64,000 nucleotides of DNA from Acorus gramineus (taxonomy: Eukaryota; Streptophyta; Magnoliopsida; Acorales; Acoraceae), in the NCBI GenBank assembly GCA_030737835.1, contig CM060853.1:11838034-11902033 (forward strand). Reading direction: 5' to 3'. A model generated the notes under the pieces. The model was given only the letters and a program-made list of their open reading frames with translations. It was not told the DNA's origin and did no database searches. Both the position numbers and the translations under genes were made by a program. Of the stretch, positions 58,168 through 64,000 are shown in pieces. How positions within the stretch are numbered: the first letter of the stretch is position 1; each line of letters begins with the position of its first letter.

Positions 58168-59753
58168 CTGTTTGGGTAGAGACATAAGCTATTCTGGGAC
58201 AGATAACTATTCTAATATAGATAAAAGGTAAATTGTTTTTCTGTTTGGTTGTGTTATTAGTTATTCCAATTAGAAAATGTAAGTTTTTGTCGTTTGATTT
58301 ACCATGAATAAGTCGTGGATAAAAAATGAATAAAATATGAATAAGGATTTATAAAACGTGTAGAGGGAAAATTCAACACTCATTCTGAATGCGCCACTCG
58401 CTCAAATCAGGTAGACGGGCTACTCAACTCAACCTGAATGATCATGGCCAAAACTGAATGACGACCCGGTCTTTCACTTGAGGAGGACAACTTGGACAAC
58501 GTGATCCTTCACCCAAGGAGGAGGACAGTTGGAAAGATATGTTGGATAGGAGATGATGACCAGACCAAAAAGGCCTAGGCTCATGTCTAGGCCTAGCTAT
58601 ATATAGAAGGGAACCACTCTGCTTAGCGCAGCTGGCAAGGCGCGTCCTTGACCTGACAAGCAATCCGTCACAGCCTGCCGTAGTGACAGGTTATATGATT
58701 GAATCAATGCCATGTGGCTCACTATCATAACCAACTCCCAGTGCCGTATCTTGTAGAATCTTCCATGTCAAGAAATATTTGCTAAGAGAGAGAGGTGGCC
58801 AGATGGGAAAAATTAGGTCACCTTCTCAACCATAAAGAGATGAACACTTGAGTAAGGCATACTTCAAATCTAACGCAGCGAAAAACTAAAACAAAGATCC
58901 AACAAGCGTTGAGATCCTTCAACAAACCACAATTCTCAAAGAGAATAATAAAACTCAGAAATATATTATAAAAACTGCCAACCCTAAATTACAAATATCT
59001 CTTTTATACTAAAAAGTTACTAAAAATAGAAAAAATGAAAATTTGTTATAACTAACTCTAGAGGATCTTAGAAGATCTTCGGATTTGATTTCAGTCAAAT
59101 CCGAATTATTATGAAGGAGATATGCATAATCTAAAATATTACTAAAAATAGCAAAAATGCCATTTTGAGGGCCGAAAAATGGAAAAAATGGAAAAATAAG
59201 CGCAGATCTCCTCGATATCTACCTCCAGTAAAAATTTCAGGCGATTCCGAGTTCGGGGCGCCATATTTCTACTAGCCGGTTTTTCTGTAAATATTTGAAA
59301 ATCTCAAATGGACCCTTTCGGGTTCATCACTCTTGGAACGCGTCCGCCACCCGTTCTGCATCAAAATCCATTAAAATTATCTTAGTTTTCTCTATTAATT
59401 TTAGTGTCGGAGTCCATTGGCAATCATCATACTGATGTTAAGGGCTTTTTGGACGCAGGTCCGTTCTTAGGAGTATGCAGATCCTCATCTGAAGGCAGAG
59501 CTCCAACGATATATCATTTGTTCGAGGTGATCACCACTTTCAAAAGGTAAAAATTGATTTGACATATGGACTACTTAATTTATAAAAGGTCATGAAATAT
59601 GATTCTACATGAGAGTCCATTTTATACTAGTAGAATAAATTGGATAAAATAATACAATTTTATGAGGGACTTAAATATAAATATCAGCTTATTCTCATCT
59701 ATTCTAACATAACCATACTCACATATTCTTTGCAAACAAATAACTTTTTTGAC
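58168..59753. mobile_element. Harbinger-family MITE copy with a 1.2 kb insertion
   Basis: Left end CCTGTTTGGGTAGAGACATA is close to 50849 (GACTGTTTAGATAGAGACAT). The interior is continuous with relatives except for the insertion. The right end (about 59725-59753) is degenerate. Confidence 0.6.
58359..59542 (+). mobile_element. LTR-like insertion (probable solo LTR), 1184 bp
   Basis: Begins TGTAGAGGGAAAATTC, ends CACTTTCA. Flanks AAACG (58354-58358) and AAAGG (59543-59547), four of five matching. TATA-like CTATATATAGAAGG at about 58596. Interrupts the MITE between GGATTTATAAAA and GGTAAAAATTGATTTGAC. Confidence 0.6.
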
Positions 59754-59981
59754 TAGGTAGTGAAATTTTTTTCAAAGAAAAAGATACGGACAGCCCCATT
59801 ACAATCCTAACTACAGCCCATCCCATTTTTTTTTTTTTTTTTAAATCATAAACACTTACCATTTTTTTCAATAGTGAACATCCACCGAAAACACGTCCGG
59901 ATTCAAATCATTCGAAATATCAATAAAATAAAAATAAGAACAAAAACATTTCGATCAAAATCAAACAATACCCAAAAAAAA
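59754..59981 (+). promoter_or_regulatory. Short upstream region of the oxygenase gene
   Basis: Only about 230 bp separate the MITE remnant from the ATG. T-run at 59827-59842, then an A-rich leader. No clear TATA box. Confidence 0.35.
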
Positions 59982-62900
59982 ATGCGAGACGTGTTCGTGG
60001 AGATCCGATCGCCGCACCAGAAGCCTGTCCCCTCCGCCGGAGCTGGGGTCCCCTTCCCAGCGATCGTGTCGCCGGCGATCGAGCTGGACTTCCGGCGCTT
60101 CAGGGAGTCTCTCCGGGAGGAGAAGCCCCGATTAGAGTCGTTGCTCCGGTCATCCGGAGCGGTGGTCCTGAGGGGGTTCCCGGTGTCGACGGCGACGGAG
60201 TTCGATGGGGCGGTGGAGGCCTTTGGATACGAGGAGCTCCCCTATGTCGGCGGCGCCGCACCCCGGACGAACGTCGTCGGGAGGGTTTTCACGGCGAACG
60301 AGTCGCCGCCCGATCAGAAGATCCCCTTTCACCATGAGATGGCCCAGGTTCCCTGATTTTCTCAATTTTTTTTATTTTATGTTTTTGGTATTTGAAATCA
60401 AATGTGTAGTAGATGGTGTGTCTGAATATCTAAAACTATGAAGAGGTGAGATTTTTTTTCATAGTAGGAGTATATATAGTGAAAGTACCATTTTTTTTTT
60501 TTTTTTTTGTTAGGCCTTGAAAAATTAGCATAGAATTTGGTATCAATTTCAGGGAGTGGGGAATAAATCCAAAAATACAATTTTAACGAAAAGTCAATTC
60601 AACCCCATTCCTTCTCAACCCTCAAAACCTACATCATGAAAAAAGAATTTTAAAAAAATATTAAAACAAAACCACTCAATTAAAAAATAATAAATAAATA
60701 GTCCAACTTTGAATAACATGTAAAAGCCATTTCGCATGAAAATACCATTTTATATAAATTATAACACAATTCTTATCCATCTCAATTTACAACTAAGGTG
60801 GCGTTTGGAAGTCCGTTTGAAAATTGTGCTTTTCACTTAAAAACTATTTTTGAATTGATTTTTCAGGAAAAGATGCATTTTTTAGATTCCTGAAAATCTC
60901 CTTTTTTTTTCATTTTTTTTTACTGATTTAAACTAAAAGTTGCGTTTGGCCTTTAAAAAAGTTGTAACCATTAGGGACATTTGAAAATACGTTTGGGGGT
61001 AAATTGATTCCTGCAAGAGCAAAAAGTCTGTTTCCTAATGCTATGTAAATAATAATAAAACAAATTAGAAAAGATAAAATAATGGTTGTTGAATAGAAAA
61101 ACGCAAAGAAATGGAAAATCATGAAATTTATCCTGATCTATCCCTAAATATCAATCTATACTCGAAAAAACATTAACTTGGAAAACAACAGACTAGAGTC
61201 TAGAATGTATTTGGGTAGAATTGGAATTGAAATTCCATAACTACCCAATTCACTTATTCGGGTTTGAATATATGTATGAAGATTTGATAGAATTGGAACT
61301 CCAAATCATTTGAAACTGGCTTTTTTAATCCCACCAAACTAGGTGGGTGTTGCAGTTCCAAATAACTTGTGAAATTGAATATGCAAACCAGTTCTAATTC
61401 CAATTACAATCAATTCTCATGGAATTGAAATTCTATTTACCTTTACTCCCCTCCCTTGTTTGGGGTGTGACATAGGGTTATTTGCGCATGATAACTATAT
61501 CATAATAGATAACAATTCATGCTAAATAAGCAAATTTTTTCTTAGTTGCATTTTCTAGTAATCTAGGAAACGTAAAAGTGATATTTTTGTTGTTTGGTTC
61601 AACTTAGATAAAATGAATAAGTGGTAGATAAGAAATAGATAAGAGTTTATGATTTTTTAAATTACAACAATACCCCTGCATACATTATTTATATTTGAGA
61701 ATAAATGTGAGAGGTGTGTCTGATATGATAGACCTGACATTTCTTGGAATGTGTATGAGAGTGTTAGGTGAAATAAAAAAAAATTAAAAGACAGATTAGC
61801 GTATTTTTATCTATTGGCATAAATAAACCCTGATAATCAATTCCGGCATTTTCTTATAATAGTTATCAGATTTTATCCTAGCTTATCTAGGCATAGCTAT
61901 CAAAATTTATTCTAGCAAAACAAACAACTTTTTTTTTTTTTACTGTTCTCCTATATTCCTCCCTATTCCCTAATGATGGGGTGAATGAGATGGAATATAG
62001 AATTGTTGTAAACCATTCCAGATTTTTGTTTGATTGGTATTACTTTTTAGTTTGGATGGAATAAGGTCTTGTGTCTTTACCAAAGGGATGGCATTAAAAT
62101 GGAGCAAAAAAATGTTGAATAAGACAGTTCACCTCCTCTGTGGAATAATTATCAACAAATTATATTATTTTAATCTGAATTCGTATGCATTTTATACTAT
62201 CAAACCAAACTGCGGAAATCAGAATAAATAGTATTCTATTGCACTCCTTGTTTCAAAAATAAATGGGGGGCGAAAGGGGTGAGCAACTGAATTATTGAAG
62301 GAATTGGTCATGTGTGGATGAAGAAGGTTTCTTTCTTGAGTGACTTGGGAAATGGAGAAACCATATTGGAGGTTTAAATGGAGCCTGCAACTGTTTGATG
62401 TGATGTGTAAACTTGTTTGTTTTTTTGAGATAATTTGAAATCTTACTATGTAATGTTTGACATACAGGTTCCAGAGTATCCATCTAAGTTGTTCTTCTAC
62501 TGTGAAGTAGAGCCTCAGAAAGGAGGAGAGACTCCCATTGTCCTCAGCCATGTTATTTATGAGAGGATGAAAGAGAAGTACCCTGAATTTGTTGAAAAGC
62601 TTGAAAGAAAAGGATTGATTTACACGCGGATACTAGGTGCGGGGGATGACCCGTCTTCACCCATCGGTCGTGGCTGGCAATCTACATTTCTAACCAAGGA
62701 TAAAATCACTGCTGAGGAAAGGTTTGATCACATTCATTGGCTGCTTAGTTGTATTCATTATGATTCACACTATTAACTCTCATGATATATCATAACTTCA
62801 TAAGTAGGCCAGGCTAAGTTTATATCTTTCAGTGTATGCAATGATGAGTTCAGATGATATGATGAGAGAATTTAGTTTTTTTCCTTTTCATTTCTTTTGA

Positions 62901-63779
62901 TCACTTAGAATAGCATTTGCATGAAGGAATTTGTTGTTTTGAGGTATAAATTGCCTGAAAAAATGAAGCGTCCTAGTTGGGGAGATGTCAGACATGTTTA
63001 ATTATGATAATATTGAATTTGTTCCTGTCATGCCACCATCCATACTTCATATAGATCAAAGACCAAAATTTTATCATATATGATATATGTTTTAGTGTTT
63101 TGAGCTAATGCCAAACTTTCTCCTTTTCACCAATTGTAAACAAAGAAATGCTCATTTCTTTATATCGAAAAATTCCTTGAACATTCAGCTGTCAATCAAT
63201 GCTATGCCATTTTGTGTTCTTTAAAACCTCTCTCTAGTATTCTGGCCATTCATTCATTCATCAAAAGAAAAGATATTTCTGCCAATGTATTGTGGTTTTA
63301 ATCCCCTTCCATTAGTCTGAGATTTACGACTCATGGTATTCTTGATTACTTGTATCGCGCAACGTAAGAATAATAATTGTATAACAAGTCCAAACATTTG
63401 GTGTTGAAAATATGGCAGGGCCGCTCGTTTGGGTATGAAGTTGGAATGGATGGAGGATGGTGTGAAAACCATAATGGGACCTATTCCGGCTGTCAAGTAT
63501 GATGAAAGCAGAGGGCGCAAGATCTGGTTTAATAGCATGGTGGCCGCCTATACAGGTTGGAAGGATGTCCGCAACGATCCCGTTAAAGCTGTGACTTTTG
63601 GAGACGGGACACCGTTGCCAGCCGAAATCATCGAAGATTGCTTAAAAATTCTCGAGGAAGAAAGCGTTGCTATTCCTTGGCAAAAGGGAGACATCATGCT
63701 GATCGATAACTTAGCTGTTCTCCACTCGCGAAGATCGTTCAACCCTCCTCGTCGCATCTTGGCCTCACTATGTCGATAA
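59982..63779 (+). CDS. TauD/TfdA-family Fe(II)/2-oxoglutarate oxygenase (clavaminate synthase-like)
   Basis: Three exons: 59982-60347, 62468-62721 and 63419-63779 (TAA), phases agree, 326 aa. Closest recalled relative is the Arabidopsis clavaminate synthase-like protein At3g21360 (about 330 aa, structure known, substrate unknown). Iron ligands are visible as HxE in PFHHEMAQ (His117, Glu119) and the distal His309 in IDNLAVLHSRRSF. Arg318 or Arg319 in NPPRR would bind 2-oxoglutarate. Other family words: SGAVVLRGFPVSTATEFDGA, VGGAAPRTNVVGRVFTANES, DDPSSPIGRGWQSTFLTKDK, KIWFNSMVAAYTGWKD. The enzyme looks intact. Exon 1 is strongly GC-rich, exons 2-3 are not. Intron 1 (2.1 kb) holds MITE remnants. 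The donor after MAQ is GTTCCC, weak, but the frame and family match require it. The reaction is unknown, and despite the family name it does not imply clavulanate synthesis. Confidence 0.94.
60348..62467 (+). other. Intron 1 of the oxygenase gene, with MITE-like sequences
   Basis: 60795-60960 carries TGGCGTTTGGAAGTCC and TTGCGTTTGGCC words. 61195-61440 has GAATTGGAATTGAAATTCC-type inverted words. 61450-61980 is a degraded relative of the 24737 Harbinger MITE (TTTGGGGTGTGACATAGGGT, ATTGGCATAAATAAACCC). Confidence 0.6.
62722..63418 (+). other. Intron 2 of the oxygenase gene
   Basis: 697 bp, GT-AG, restores AG|G (Arg207). No TE recognised. Confidence 0.85.
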
Positions 63780-64000
63780 TGAAACATTTCCTTCTTACAT
63801 CACCTGTTTAACTTTGGTGTGCTTGAATCATTAAAACAACAACCAAGTTCCTTGTATATACATGTGTGTGTGTGTGTAGGAAAATGTAACACTTAGTCAT
63901 TCCTGCAATCACTTTTGTAAACTGAACACTGAGTTGAATGTTTTTTTGAAATATACATACATACTCATATGAATTGAATGCATACATTATTACTCTTTTC
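63780..64000 (+). other. 3' flank of the oxygenase gene
   Basis: Presumed 3' UTR, with a short (GT)n at 63864-63878. Nothing else seen. Confidence 0.5.

Overview
This is plant nuclear DNA, from an angiosperm and most likely a eudicot or another non-grass lineage. Five intron-containing plant genes sit in about 64 kb of AT-rich sequence packed with nested transposable elements (TEs). All gene models were built by eye from reading frames, GT/AG splice sites, phase agreement and recalled family sequences. No alignment was run. The species cannot be named from the window, and I saw no tRNA, rRNA or CRISPR features.

Gene layout. (1) 1-1647 (-): 5' two-thirds or less of a LAMP1-like glutamate carboxypeptidase (M28 peptidase), running off the left edge. 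(2) 2727-5133 (-): a two-exon plant transmembrane protein of unknown function. (3) 16819-27617 (+): a five-exon pectinesterase of the PME53 type, with an 8.5 kb TE-filled fourth intron. (4) 39977-42401 (-): a three-exon IQ-domain (IQD) calmodulin-binding protein, probably with a 5'-UTR intron. (5) 59982-63779 (+): a three-exon TauD/TfdA-type Fe(II)/2-oxoglutarate oxygenase (clavaminate synthase-like). The genes are not an operon and need not work together. From memory, Arabidopsis carries LAMP1 (At5g19740) and PME53 (At5g19730) as neighbours, so the left end may be an old conserved block stretched by TE insertions.

The intergenic DNA and the large introns are mostly TEs. Many can be bounded exactly from target-site duplications (TSDs): Mutator-like foldback elements with 9-bp TSDs, hAT elements with 8-bp TSDs, PIF/Harbinger MITEs with TAA/TTA TSDs, solo LTRs with 5-bp TSDs, and one complete TRIM retrotransposon with primer-binding site and polypurine tract. 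Several are nested. The best case is a hAT element inside a 3.5 kb solo LTR inside a Mutator-like element (8606-12639). At several insertions a related copy elsewhere in the window serves as the empty site.

The most unusual objects are four. A 585-bp CpG-rich palindromic element lies in a TA microsatellite and carries mirror-image 180-codon frames on both strands (31039-31623). A Mutator-like element carries a decayed Ulp1-type peptidase domain (29653-33752). Tandem repeats upstream of LAMP1 copy its start codon into short upstream ORFs. The IQD 5' leader has one acceptor and four look-alike donor sites.
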